From an uncultured Roseburia sp. (GTDB lineage Bacteria > Bacillota > Clostridia > Lachnospirales > Lachnospiraceae): a DNA stretch of 60,651 bases. Under the pieces are notes generated by a model. It worked only from the letters and a program-made list of their open reading frames with translations, was not told the origin of the DNA and made no database searches. The DNA lies in assembly GCA_947174805.1 (NCBI GenBank), contig CAMWKH010000016.1:1-60651 (forward strand), given 5' to 3'. Each line of letters begins with the position of its first letter. Positions within the stretch are counted from its first letter, which is position 1. The position numbers and the translations under genes were made by a program. This document shows positions 37,693 through 47,793 of the stretch, piece by piece.

Positions 37693-39138
37693 CTAATCCT
37701 CTGGTACAACATGATTAAACTCTGTCCTAACGCCCTCTAAACCGCTAAGGCTCTTCTCGTAATTTTCTTTCCGCACTGACATCTGCATGCGGAATATTTT
37801 ATTTTTTATCTCCTTGGGGGCATCCTCGCAGAGTTTTTTAATGTTTTCTGCAAACTGCTCTGCCCTTCCCCAGTTACCCATCTCAATACACAGGGTAAGC
37901 TTCTCCAAATTTTTTGAAATCTCCCCCCGGTTTTCCTTGGTGCCGAACTGATAAATCTGCTCCACATCCAAAGTATCCTGGGACTGTCTGATTTCCGCCC
38001 GAAGTTCATCAATCATAGTAATCTTTTCCAGAACTTCATTGCTTCCGTCACTGCTTCCGTCCACATCCAAAAGAAGGGTAAAGCGGAAAGTGGAACCCTT
38101 TCCCTTCTCACTCTCCAAATCAATGGTTCCATGCATTAAATCAATGAGCTGTTTTGACACGTAAAGACCAAGCCCCGTCCCTCCGTACTGTCTCGTGACA
38201 GAGCCGTCCACCTGGGAAAAGCTTTTAAACATTTTCTCCTTCTCCTCGGCTGTGACACCAATTCCCGTATCTATCACGAAAAATGTCAGTTCCACCTGAT
38301 GGTTTTTCTGCATGGTGCGGTAAACCTCAATCCTCACATATCCGATGGAGGTAAACTTCACCGCATTGCTCACCAGATTATTTAAAATCTGGCCGATGCG
38401 GAGTTCATCCCCGATAAGGGACTGGGGAATGTCATCGGAGACATAGGAAGAAAGGGTAATCCCCTTGCCGTTTGCAATGGTGATGCTGGTATCCACCACA
38501 TTTTTCACACACTTGCGGATGTCAAAAGGCTCCTCCATAATCTCAAATTTTCCCGCTTCTATTTTAGAAAAATCCAACATATTGTTAATGATTTTTTCCA
38601 TATTGCCGCAACACTGCAGAATAATGTCCATAATTTTTCTGGCGTCGGTATTTTCTTCCTGCTCTAAGAGGTTTGTCACATGTCCTTTTATCCCGTTTAC
38701 CGGAGTACGTAGTTCATGGGTGACATTTGCCACAAACTCGTTTCTGGATTTAATGCTCTCCTTTATATGAGATTCTGTTTTCATAAGCTGCACAATCGCC
38801 TCTTCTGTCTGCTGCAGATTATAGATTGTGGCAATGTTCACCCTGATCTCCTTTATCTGAAGAGCGGAGCACCTCACCAACGCCGGAAAACTGGTGCCGT
38901 TTGCCCGGCAGACTATGGTATGTACTTTCCTTCCCCCTATCTTTTCCATATGGGTCTTAATATCCCGGTCCTCAGGAAACATAGCGGAACAGATTTGGCG
39001 GATATTCGTACCCTGCCACTGATACCCCAGTTCTTCTTCCCCGCCCTGGCACATAAAATACAGGATTCCCTCATTGTCAAATACAATGGTGATTCCAAAC
39101 TGATTGTTTAAAAGATCCTGAATCGCATTTGCATTCAT
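37693..39138 (-). CDS. PAS sensor histidine kinase with C-terminal Hpt-like tail (first copy)
   Basis: 481 residues, no membrane segment. N-terminal PAS-like sensor (about 8-110), HisKA with His141 ([13 protein letters not shown]), HATPase at about 245-365 (NNLVSNAVKF, DTGIGV, GGTGLGLYV). The last 100 residues share a domain with the kinase at 34299-35732 (AEQFAENIKK... [13 protein letters not shown]), again lacking the Hpt histidine. It is first in the signalling string. Confidence 0.92.
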   Translation of the reverse strand: MNANAIQDLLNNQFGITIVFDNEGILYFMCQGGEEELGYQWQGTNIRQICSAMFPEDRDIKTHMEKIGGRKVHTIVCRANGTSFPALVRCSALQIKEIRVNIATIYNLQQTEEAIVQLMKTESHIKESIKSRNEFVANVTHELRTPVNGIKGHVTNLLEQEENTDARKIMDIILQCCGNMEKIINNMLDFSKIEAGKFEIMEEPFDIRKCVKNVVDTSITIANGKGITLSSYVSDDIPQSLIGDELRIGQILNNLVSNAVKFTSIGYVRIEVYRTMQKNHQVELTFFVIDTGIGVTAEEKEKMFKSFSQVDGSVTRQYGGTGLGLYVSKQLIDLMHGTIDLESEKGKGSTFRFTLLLDVDGSSDGSNEVLEKITMIDELRAEIRQSQDTLDVEQIYQFGTKENRGEISKNLEKLTLCIEMGNWGRAEQFAENIKKLCEDAPKEIKNKIFRMQMSVRKENYEKSLSGLEGVRTEFNHVVPED

Positions 39139-39194
39139 AATTATCCCGGTTCCTTTCCTGCTTTCCCTTAAAACCCTGCATATCTGTTATTTTA

Positions 39195-39845
39195 CTAAAA
39201 ACCCTGCCTGTTTGTCAATGTATCCCCGATTCCATATTTCTTCAAATCTACTCTCCCGTTCACCACTTCAATTCCCTCCTCTAAAAGAAGTTTTGCCTGG
39301 GCTCCTGCGCCGCCAAACGCAAACTCCCCGGAAAGCTCCCCTTTTGCATTTACCACCCGAAAACAGGGAATCCCCTCCGGGTCAGGATTTTTGTGCAGTG
39401 CATTTCCCACTGCCCTAGCCATCTTTTTATCCCCGGCAAGATCTGCAATCTGTCCGTAGGTCGCCACCCTGCCCTTGGGGATTTTTTTCACCGCCTCGTA
39501 AATCTTTTTTGAAGGGCTGTATGTCACAATGTCGTAACTCTCCCCTATCATCCGTTTCACATCCAAATCCGGAATCGTGCCGTCTAAAATAACAGTATTC
39601 CAATGCTCTTTATTTTGATGCCATCCTGGGATAACTGACGCATAAGTACTCCTCCAGAAATCCCTCCACTCAGGGTCCGCTTTTAAGTTTAAATGAATAT
39701 ATCCGTTTCTCTCATAGGTCCAGAGGAATGCCTTTTTACTGCCCTGTACCCGGACTAACTGCCAGTTATCATCATGGAAAGGAGCGTCCTGGTAAGTATC
39801 TGGAAATGACAGTCCATAGGCCAGTGCTTCTTCTCTTGTTTTCAA
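39195..39845 (-). CDS. YjbR/MmcQ-like and MGMT-like fusion protein
   Basis: A 216-residue two-domain protein. Residues 1-115 are a YjbR/MmcQ-type double-wing fold (WTYERNGYIHLNLKADP). The rest is the DNA-binding domain of O6-methylguanine methyltransferase (KIPKGRVATYGQIA, RAVGNAL). The active-site motif reads PCFRVV: the alkyl-accepting Cys is kept, but the usual His is Phe. It could be a weak or altered alkyl acceptor. TTG start at 39845 with AAGGAGG upstream; an upstream frame to 39974 lacks a site. Confidence 0.85.
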   Translation of the reverse strand: MKTREEALAYGLSFPDTYQDAPFHDDNWQLVRVQGSKKAFLWTYERNGYIHLNLKADPEWRDFWRSTYASVIPGWHQNKEHWNTVILDGTIPDLDVKRMIGESYDIVTYSPSKKIYEAVKKIPKGRVATYGQIADLAGDKKMARAVGNALHKNPDPEGIPCFRVVNAKGELSGEFAFGGAGAQAKLLLEEGIEVVNGRVDLKKYGIGDTLTNRQGF

Positions 39846-39980
39846 TGGGAAACCTCCTTGCATCTTGTTTATGACATTCATTTTACCATAATTAAAAAGG
39901 GGTTGGAACAGGATTCTTATTTCTGCAAAATAAAAAATCCCCCGTCTTTCCAATAATATATATCTTCCCTCCATTGAAGT

Positions 39981-41330
39981 CTACGACTCGAACCCATGCA
40001 CCCAGTCGGAGCGCAGATAGTAAATCAGATAGAGCACAGAGCTGATTCCCCAGGTAAGGGGATATGCCCAGTAGATATAACGTATTTCACCTGTCAGGCG
40101 CATTACCAGAATGATGTAAAGGATACGCACCACACACCAGACCGACAGCATCACGCACATGGGCACAAAAGCTTTTCCAGCCCCGCGGCAGACAGCCGCA
40201 ACGGAATGGGAAAAGGCCAGCAGACAATAAAACAGCGCAACGGTGCGGGCCTGCTGGACTCCAAAGGCGATGACGCCGGGCGTCTGGTCAAAAAAGCCGA
40301 TGAAAGCAGGTGCAAAAACAAAATAGCAGATACCGATTGCCTCCGCCAGAAGCACTGCCGCCAGAATACTAAAGCGCGCCCCCCTTTTTGCCCGGTCATA
40401 CTTCTTTGCGCCTAGATTCTGGCTGATAAATGTGGTGCTTGCCATATTAAAACTGGTAATGGGCAAAAATGCGAAACCTTCAATTTTCGCATGGGTACCG
40501 TAAGATGCCATAGCCAGCTTGCCAAAGGAATTAATCTGGGTCTGCACAATAACATTTGCAAAGGCAATCACTGAGTTTTGTACCCCGGAAGGCAGGCCGT
40601 AACGGACAATCTCGGAAAGCATATCACGGTGAAACCGGATTTTTCCCAACTCTACAGTAAAAATATTGCCCTTTTGCAATAGATAGGCCATACACAACAC
40701 CACGCTGGCCGCCTGGGACAAAACGGTTGCCGCCGCCGCCGACCAAACGCCCCATCCAAACACCCCCAGAAACATCACGTCCAGCACAATATTAAGCAGG
40801 GACGAAAAAATCAGATAATATAAGGGTCTTCGGCTGTCTCCCAGGGCATTTATAATACTGCGGCAGATATTATACAGCACCAGCGCCAAGGCGCCGAGAA
40901 AGTAATAGCGAAAATACTCCACCGCCTCGGGCATGACCTCCGGGTCTGTCTGCATCCATTTTAGAAATGTGGGGGTAAAGGCGACTCCCACCACTGTAAG
41001 GATTATCCCGCTGACAATGCCGAAAGCCAGCACCGTATGGATGGCGCGGGAAACCTCATGTTCCTGTCTTGCTCCAAAATACCGTGAAATAACCACCCCC
41101 GCCCCCATAGACATCCCTATAAAGAAACTGACCAGTAAAAAAATCAGCGTACCGGAAGATGTAACCGCCGCCAACGCGCTTGTTCCGAGACACTTTCCCA
41201 CGATAAAGGCATCCGCCGTATTATAAAGCTGCTGAAAAACCTCACTGAGAAGTGTGGGCAGCGCAAAGCCCAACATCAGCGAATAAGGATTCCCCTCTGT
41301 CATGTCCTTTGTACCCACGGAATTTTTCAT
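39981..41330 (-). CDS. MATE-family multidrug/cation exporter
   Basis: A 449-residue membrane protein with about 12 hydrophobic segments in two homologous halves, typical of the MATE (NorM/DinF) superfamily: LPTLLSEVFQQLYNTADAFI at the start, GVVISRYFGA and FISQNLGAKKYDRAKRG as family landmarks. It exports organic cations using an ion gradient. No adjacent regulator. Confidence 0.93.
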   Translation of the reverse strand: MKNSVGTKDMTEGNPYSLMLGFALPTLLSEVFQQLYNTADAFIVGKCLGTSALAAVTSSGTLIFLLVSFFIGMSMGAGVVISRYFGARQEHEVSRAIHTVLAFGIVSGIILTVVGVAFTPTFLKWMQTDPEVMPEAVEYFRYYFLGALALVLYNICRSIINALGDSRRPLYYLIFSSLLNIVLDVMFLGVFGWGVWSAAAATVLSQAASVVLCMAYLLQKGNIFTVELGKIRFHRDMLSEIVRYGLPSGVQNSVIAFANVIVQTQINSFGKLAMASYGTHAKIEGFAFLPITSFNMASTTFISQNLGAKKYDRAKRGARFSILAAVLLAEAIGICYFVFAPAFIGFFDQTPGVIAFGVQQARTVALFYCLLAFSHSVAAVCRGAGKAFVPMCVMLSVWCVVRILYIILVMRLTGEIRYIYWAYPLTWGISSVLYLIYYLRSDWVHGFES

Positions 41331-41388
41331 CTCGCCACCATCCTTTCAAACATAGGGATATCATACCACAACTTCTCCCGAAAATAAA

Positions 41389-41417
41389 TTGACAATTCCC
41401 CTTTTTTTTGCTAAAAT
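41389..41417 (+). promoter_or_regulatory. sigma-A promoter of guaB
   Basis: TTGACA-N17-TAAAAT, 60 nt before the guaB start. No purine riboswitch aptamer is seen in the short leader. Confidence 0.75.
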
Positions 41418-41419
41418 GA

Positions 41420-42937
<1,518 letters not shown>

Positions 42938-42944
42938 TTCATTG

Positions 42945-42986
42945 AAAAAAAGTCAGATTTCCCATAACGGGGAACCTGACTTTTTT
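42945..42986 (+). terminator. terminator of guaB
   Basis: AAAAAAGTCAG-TTCCC paired with GGGAA-CTGACTTTTTT around a 5-nt loop, ending in six T. It can also end the convergent PAP2-side transcript. Confidence 0.88.
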
Positions 42987-43051
42987 GATGCAGGCGGAAA
43001 TATCCTGGGATAAAATCATGAGTGGAATTGGAGTAATAACATCCCCTTTAT

Positions 43052-43543
43052 CTACAAAATATAATACGCCAACCCAAAAAGCACCCCAAGGGCTGCCCCT
43101 GCTGCCACATCTTTCGGAAAATGCACCCCCCCGATTACCCGTACAAAAGCTGTCAGAATCCCAATGAAAAAGACAGCCAAGCCAAGCGTCCGGTTTACGT
43201 AAAAAAATGTCATCCCGATGATAAAAACAGAAAACACATGGCGGCTTGGAAAGGATTTTCCCCTGGTGTCTTTTGGAATCAAGGGAGTGATATCCAATAG
43301 TTCATAGGGCCGCCCCGCGGAATACCACCGGCGGAACAAAGAAACCAGGACAAAAGAAACCGCTGGAATTAATACGCAGGGAAAACACTTCTTAGATTCT
43401 GTCACAAAAAGATATAAAAGAAGCAGAGGATAGGCTACAAATACCAGCGCCGCCATTCCCCTGTTTAAATATGTAAGCCCTTTTAACGCCTTTTCATTTT
43501 CACGAAAAGGGGCAGACCATTTTTCATACTGTTGTTTTGTCAT
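43052..43543 (-). CDS. PAP2-family membrane phosphatase
   Basis: A 163-residue integral membrane phosphatase with the three-part PAP2 signature: RRWYSAGRPYE near residue 75, FPSRH near 97, and RVIGGVHFPKD near 134. Four or five hydrophobic segments. It likely dephosphorylates a lipid phosphate such as phosphatidate or undecaprenyl pyrophosphate. 34 nt downstream of the candidate defence cassette, on the same strand. Confidence 0.9.
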   Translation of the reverse strand: MTKQQYEKWSAPFRENEKALKGLTYLNRGMAALVFVAYPLLLLYLFVTESKKCFPCVLIPAVSFVLVSLFRRWYSAGRPYELLDITPLIPKDTRGKSFPSRHVFSVFIIGMTFFYVNRTLGLAVFFIGILTAFVRVIGGVHFPKDVAAGAALGVLFGLAYYIL

Positions 43544-43576
43544 TTTGTTCTCCTGCTTTTTAGATAATTGCCCTCT

Positions 43577-44320
43577 CTATTCTCGTGCAAATTCTTTGTC
43601 TAATTGGGATTTAATATCTTCACCCACATCATCAGCCCTGTATCCGTGGTAATCTATGTCTCTTTCATTTTGAAAAGCATAATAACAGCCATTTTTCTTT
43701 GCATACAATCTTCCTTTAATCAAAAGGGCTCTATTCAATAATTCCTGTGCTTCCTCATCATCCAGATCCATTCTGCTTCCGATTTTTCCTTTTCCGTAAG
43801 GATTTTCCCGGTCTGATTTATGCTTTGTATCATTCGCAATGTATCTCCTAAGCCCCAATTCTTTTCTGTAATGATTTATATGCTCCTCCTTTGAAAGATT
43901 TCTCAGGCTAACCTCTTCACCTGCAACCCTTGCCTTTATCACCGGAGCATCAAACAATATATCTGACAGCAGACTGATTAATATATTGTCTATCGCATAT
44001 GCACACACTAGTGACTCTTTTTCACCAATCCGGCAGAGATTTCCCTTATCAAATTGATACGTTCCCTGATTTGTAAACAGACCAAGAAGGAATGTTCTCT
44101 CTTCTCTTGTCTGAAAATTTTGTAACAACTGAATTAGTTTAAAATCAGGACTTATCTCCATTTGAGTATCAATGACTCCTGTTTTTATTTCATGGACATT
44201 TGTCACTTCTTCTCTTTTTATACGTTTACAGATATCAAGAAATTTATGCATATATTCCATTGCAAGTTCCTTTGTGGCAAATGTATACTGAAATGACACA
44301 TCGTTAATCACAGCTATCAT
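43577..44320 (-). CDS. unrecognised third protein of DUF262/AAA cassette
   Basis: A 247-residue soluble protein I cannot assign. N-terminal about 130 residues are beta/alpha with mixed charge; conserved-looking blocks later are RRYIANDTKHK and the aromatic/acidic CYYAFQNERDIDYHGYRADD near the C-terminus. No membrane segment, P-loop or known nuclease motif is evident. The start at 44320 has AGGTGAT; the gene begins 14 nt after the ATPase stop. Its conserved pairing suggests an effector or partner of the ATPase; that is inference. Confidence 0.75.
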   Translation of the reverse strand: MIAVINDVSFQYTFATKELAMEYMHKFLDICKRIKREEVTNVHEIKTGVIDTQMEISPDFKLIQLLQNFQTREERTFLLGLFTNQGTYQFDKGNLCRIGEKESLVCAYAIDNILISLLSDILFDAPVIKARVAGEEVSLRNLSKEEHINHYRKELGLRRYIANDTKHKSDRENPYGKGKIGSRMDLDDEEAQELLNRALLIKGRLYAKKNGCYYAFQNERDIDYHGYRADDVGEDIKSQLDKEFARE

Positions 44321-44334
44321 TTTTATCACCTGCC

Positions 44335-45426
44335 TTACAGTAATTCCAAAAGTGCATGATCCCATTCATCAAAAAAACCTTCCGGCCATTGATCTAACCT
44401 GCCGTTTTTATCCAACAGCGGACATATCACCTTATGTCTATAGGAGTCATTGATGTCTTTGTAAAAATAGAAAAATCCCGCATCTTCCGGTTTAATTCTT
44501 CCTTTTTTTACTGCAATGCGGATTCCATTCATTACATGATCACTGTGCGTCTCAAAAATTACCTGAACGCCTCCTGCTCCGGCAGCCGCTATCAATTCCC
44601 CCAGCATCCTCTGCCCCTTTGGATGAATATGGGCTTCCGGATTTTCAAGCAAAATAATATCTCCTGGCTTTGCTGATACCAATGCCGTCACCACCGGAAG
44701 TACATAAGTAATACCAAATCCAACATTGACGCTTTTATATGAATTTGTTTTATCCCTTCCTTCAATGTACTCATATTTCAATTCCGCTGTTCTGGAAGAT
44801 GAATGAATCGTAATTACCGGCGATACTCCAGGTGAAATTACATCCATCCATGCCTTTACCTGATCTGCAATCGTCCTTTTTCTGCCCAGACAGACAGAAT
44901 CATTTATCACCTCGTCTCCGCCATGCAATTTCAAATATTGAATGGAAAATTCTCCGTTTTTTGCAAAGTATCTCTCAGAAACCTCTTTTTCATTCTCAAT
45001 CTGATAGAGGAACTGTGGTTCAATACGGTATGCCGACAGATAATACAAATGATTTTCCCAAAGAGGATATTCACTTTTCGTTTCTTTTTTTTCTATACTT
45101 TTTAAAGGTAAAACATCTGTTTGTGGCTGATACCCGAAAAGATACTGTTCCTCTGTATTTTCTGTCAAAATGCCAATCCCGATTTCATCTTCCTCTGCTT
45201 TTTCAAACAAAACATCCTGGCCTACACCAAGATTTACATATTTACCTTTTAATGACAACATCTGCTGTGACAAAATACTGTTTTGGGACTGTCCTAAAAG
45301 CAGAATCCCCTGCATAACTGTGGACTTACCCATCCCGTTTAACCCTGTCAGAATATTCAGTGCAGAAAAACTTAACTTCAATTCTTCAAAGCATTTAAAA
45401 TTTTTCAAAAATAATTCTTTCAGCAT
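44335..45426 (-). CDS. AAA15/DUF3696-type ATPase
   Basis: A 363-residue SMC/OLD-like ATPase. Walker A is GLNGMGKST near residue 30, the signature-like region VNVGFGITYVLPVV near 245, Walker B IILLENPEAHIHP near 268, and ETHSDHVMNGIR near 300 as the D/H-loop. The C-terminus (about 315-363) fits DUF3696. Such ATPases recur in antiphage systems. ATG at 45426 overlaps the DUF262 stop by 7 nt, giving translational coupling. Confidence 0.9.
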   Translation of the reverse strand: MLKELFLKNFKCFEELKLSFSALNILTGLNGMGKSTVMQGILLLGQSQNSILSQQMLSLKGKYVNLGVGQDVLFEKAEEDEIGIGILTENTEEQYLFGYQPQTDVLPLKSIEKKETKSEYPLWENHLYYLSAYRIEPQFLYQIENEKEVSERYFAKNGEFSIQYLKLHGGDEVINDSVCLGRKRTIADQVKAWMDVISPGVSPVITIHSSSRTAELKYEYIEGRDKTNSYKSVNVGFGITYVLPVVTALVSAKPGDIILLENPEAHIHPKGQRMLGELIAAAGAGGVQVIFETHSDHVMNGIRIAVKKGRIKPEDAGFFYFYKDINDSYRHKVICPLLDKNGRLDQWPEGFFDEWDHALLELL

Positions 45427-46706
45427 AAGAACTCCTTCACAAACTTTTGGCATATTTCTACTCGTTTTGTAAGTGAATATGGATCACCTGCCTTTAATGC
45501 AGTTGCAAACTCAGAATTGGCAAGAATTTTTCCAAAACCATCCATAAACTTATCTTTACTTTTCTTTATTTTCTCCAACTGTTCCTTATCCAATTCACCG
45601 AAACATATTGCCCATATTTCAAAAATAGCTTTATTGATTGGCCCCCGCCGTAAATCTTTATTAAATTTTCTAAAAGCATATTTTCCAAAAATCTCTTTAC
45701 ACGCATTCATGACACGCACAAACCGTTCTGTGACACGCTGAATATCTTCCTCACTAAAATCATTGGCTTTTTTCAACCCTTTTATCAGGAAGTTATCAAT
45801 GTCCCCCCGATATTCTTTTTTGTAATCCAACTCTGTAAACGAAAGGAAACGCAGGGCGTATTCACGGTCCAGCATTCGTTCCGATTTGACTGCAAACAAG
45901 GTTGCGTTTTGAAACTCTTCCCTCTCTGCCAGCTCTTTGATTAAATCTGTTCCCTTTCCTGAATAAAGCGCCTGTCTAATTTCCTGATTATTTAATGGAA
46001 TTCCCCCTGTATTGATTCTCTGGAAAATATTAAATACAACCTCATCTGGAGTCCCCTGGGTAACAGTATATGCAACGATAGAAGACTCTTTGATTCTCCT
46101 AATATATTGTCTGGGTAAATCGTCAAAGGTTTTTCCATTAAAATCTGTCAGATACTGCATCCCTTTAAAGCTGTTTTTCTCCCTTGAGCCATCTTCCTGT
46201 ATATTGCCCACCAGATAGTTTTGGAAAGCCGTAAGACGCTGCAGGCCATCTATCACAACCCAATCATCTTCTCTTGATGCGTCAAAATAAAATGCCGGAA
46301 GGGGAATTTTTAACATTAAAGATTCAATCAGCCTGCTCTGCTTTTCTTTATCCCATAGTCCGCCATTTCTCTGAAACGCCGGTGATAAATCAAATTCCCT
46401 GTTTTCCAGCCTGTCCATTATATTGGAAATATTCGTAGGAACCTGGGTAATGTTTACATCAGAAGGAATAAATTTGTCAGGTTCATCTGTATCAGTTTTA
46501 TATCCTTCATCCATATCGGCAGGCAGAATCTTTATTCCCTGTTCTTTAATCTGATAAAGGGCCATATTCAGCAAATCTTCATCGATTCCTGTTTTTTTAT
46601 TCTTTATAATATCTTGAACAATAAATAAACTAATCTCATTATCATTTGCTTTTGCAAAACTTATAATTTCTTCCATGCGCTCTGATATCACCTGTAAATC
46701 TTTCAT
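45420..46706 (-). CDS. DUF262-domain protein with sigma-1.1-like N-terminus
   Basis: 428 residues. Residues about 8-65 form a helical segment resembling sigma-70 region 1.1 (DEDLLNMALYQIKEQGIKIL). DUF262 (ParB/GmrS-like) follows at about 95-330, with FDLSPAFQRNGGLWD and the nucleotide-binding VIDGLQRLTAF (normally DGQQR). The DUF1524 HNH domain of GmrSD is absent. First gene of a three-gene set, it starts 9 nt after a sugar-binding lipoprotein gene. Confidence 0.88.
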   Translation of the reverse strand: MKDLQVISERMEEIISFAKANDNEISLFIVQDIIKNKKTGIDEDLLNMALYQIKEQGIKILPADMDEGYKTDTDEPDKFIPSDVNITQVPTNISNIMDRLENREFDLSPAFQRNGGLWDKEKQSRLIESLMLKIPLPAFYFDASREDDWVVIDGLQRLTAFQNYLVGNIQEDGSREKNSFKGMQYLTDFNGKTFDDLPRQYIRRIKESSIVAYTVTQGTPDEVVFNIFQRINTGGIPLNNQEIRQALYSGKGTDLIKELAEREEFQNATLFAVKSERMLDREYALRFLSFTELDYKKEYRGDIDNFLIKGLKKANDFSEEDIQRVTERFVRVMNACKEIFGKYAFRKFNKDLRRGPINKAIFEIWAICFGELDKEQLEKIKKSKDKFMDGFGKILANSEFATALKAGDPYSLTKRVEICQKFVKEFLC

Positions 46707-46715
46707 TCCTTTTCC

Positions 46716-47756
46716 TCACTCCTCATCCTGTTTAAGATAATCACCGATGTTATCCATTGTTACCTTATAATACGTCAAATAGACATATTTCTCATTTACA
46801 AAAGGAATGTCCTCCATCCCTTTCCCGGTCACCAGGGCTATAGTCAGCTTTGCCATTGCCAAAGCCTGCCCCTCCTTATCGTTGTACACCGTTCCGGAAA
46901 GTTTTTCTTCCGCCACTGCCAAAAGCCCCACATCCGTTCCGTCGATTCCAAAAATCACCGGGAGGGCGGACTCCGTAAAATTCAACTTCTCATAGGCATC
47001 TCTCGCCCCCAGTGCCATATCGTCGTTATTTGCCAAAACAAGCTCGATTTTATTCTGATACTGGCTCACCATCTGCATCATGCGGTTCTGGGCCTGAGCC
47101 CTGTTCCAGTTTGCAATGCCGCACTCCAGTTTTTCCAGCTCAATCCCGTTGGCTTTTAATGTGTCCACAGCATTTTCTGTCCGTATAATGGCATCCTGGT
47201 GCCCCGGCTCCCCCTCCAACACCACATATTGAATCTTTCCGTCTTTGTTCCGGTCAATACTGCTGTTTTCTTTTATCACATCCCTTGCCAGTTCTCCCTG
47301 CATCACCCCGGACTGCTTTGCATCTGCCCCCACATAATAAAGCCCGTCCCACTGCATCATATCCCCCGCCACAGGCTCCCGGTTAAAAAATATAATAGGA
47401 ACATCATTCTCCCTTGCCAAATCAATAATTTCGGAAGGGTCTGCCCGGTCCACAAGATTTACACAGAGCACATTGCATCCTGCGTCTAAAAGTTCCTTTA
47501 CCTGGTCGTCCTGGGTTTTCTGGGAGCCGGCCGCATCCCTTACAGTTATTGTTATCTCAAAGCCTTCTTGCTCCATCTCCTCAAAACGCTCTCTCAGGCA
47601 AAGAATTAACTGATTCAAAAATGTATCGCTTTGATTATAGTATGTCACTCCCACGTGAATTTTTTCTTCCCCGGCTGTCTGCCTCTTTCCGCAGGCTAAG
47701 AGCTGCATCCCCAGGCATAAAACTGCCCCCAAAGCCCAAATTTTTTTCCTCTTCAT
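46716..47756 (-). CDS. MglB-like sugar-binding lipoprotein, normal topology
   Basis: A 346-residue lipoprotein (lipobox QLLACG, Cys22) of the galactose/glucose-binding family. In order: IHVGVTYYNQSDTFLNQ, NLVDRADPSEI, IIFFNREPV, YYVGADAKQSG, EGEPGHQDA, LVLANNDDMALG, FGIDGTD. The usual N-to-C order makes it an internal reference for the rearranged protein at 55584-56921. Probably a sensor-side binding protein feeding the adjacent YesM/YesN pair rather than a transporter subunit, since it is next to them; that is inference. Confidence 0.9.
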   Translation of the reverse strand: MKRKKIWALGAVLCLGMQLLACGKRQTAGEEKIHVGVTYYNQSDTFLNQLILCLRERFEEMEQEGFEITITVRDAAGSQKTQDDQVKELLDAGCNVLCVNLVDRADPSEIIDLARENDVPIIFFNREPVAGDMMQWDGLYYVGADAKQSGVMQGELARDVIKENSSIDRNKDGKIQYVVLEGEPGHQDAIIRTENAVDTLKANGIELEKLECGIANWNRAQAQNRMMQMVSQYQNKIELVLANNDDMALGARDAYEKLNFTESALPVIFGIDGTDVGLLAVAEEKLSGTVYNDKEGQALAMAKLTIALVTGKGMEDIPFVNEKYVYLTYYKVTMDNIGDYLKQDEE

Positions 47757-47793
47757 AAAACACCTCTGATTATCCCACTGACAAAACCATAAC

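Noticed and set aside
39981..40010. Possible tRNA T-loop-like motif (CGACTCGAACCC)
   Set aside because: It is inside the end of the MATE gene and no cloverleaf can be built around it.
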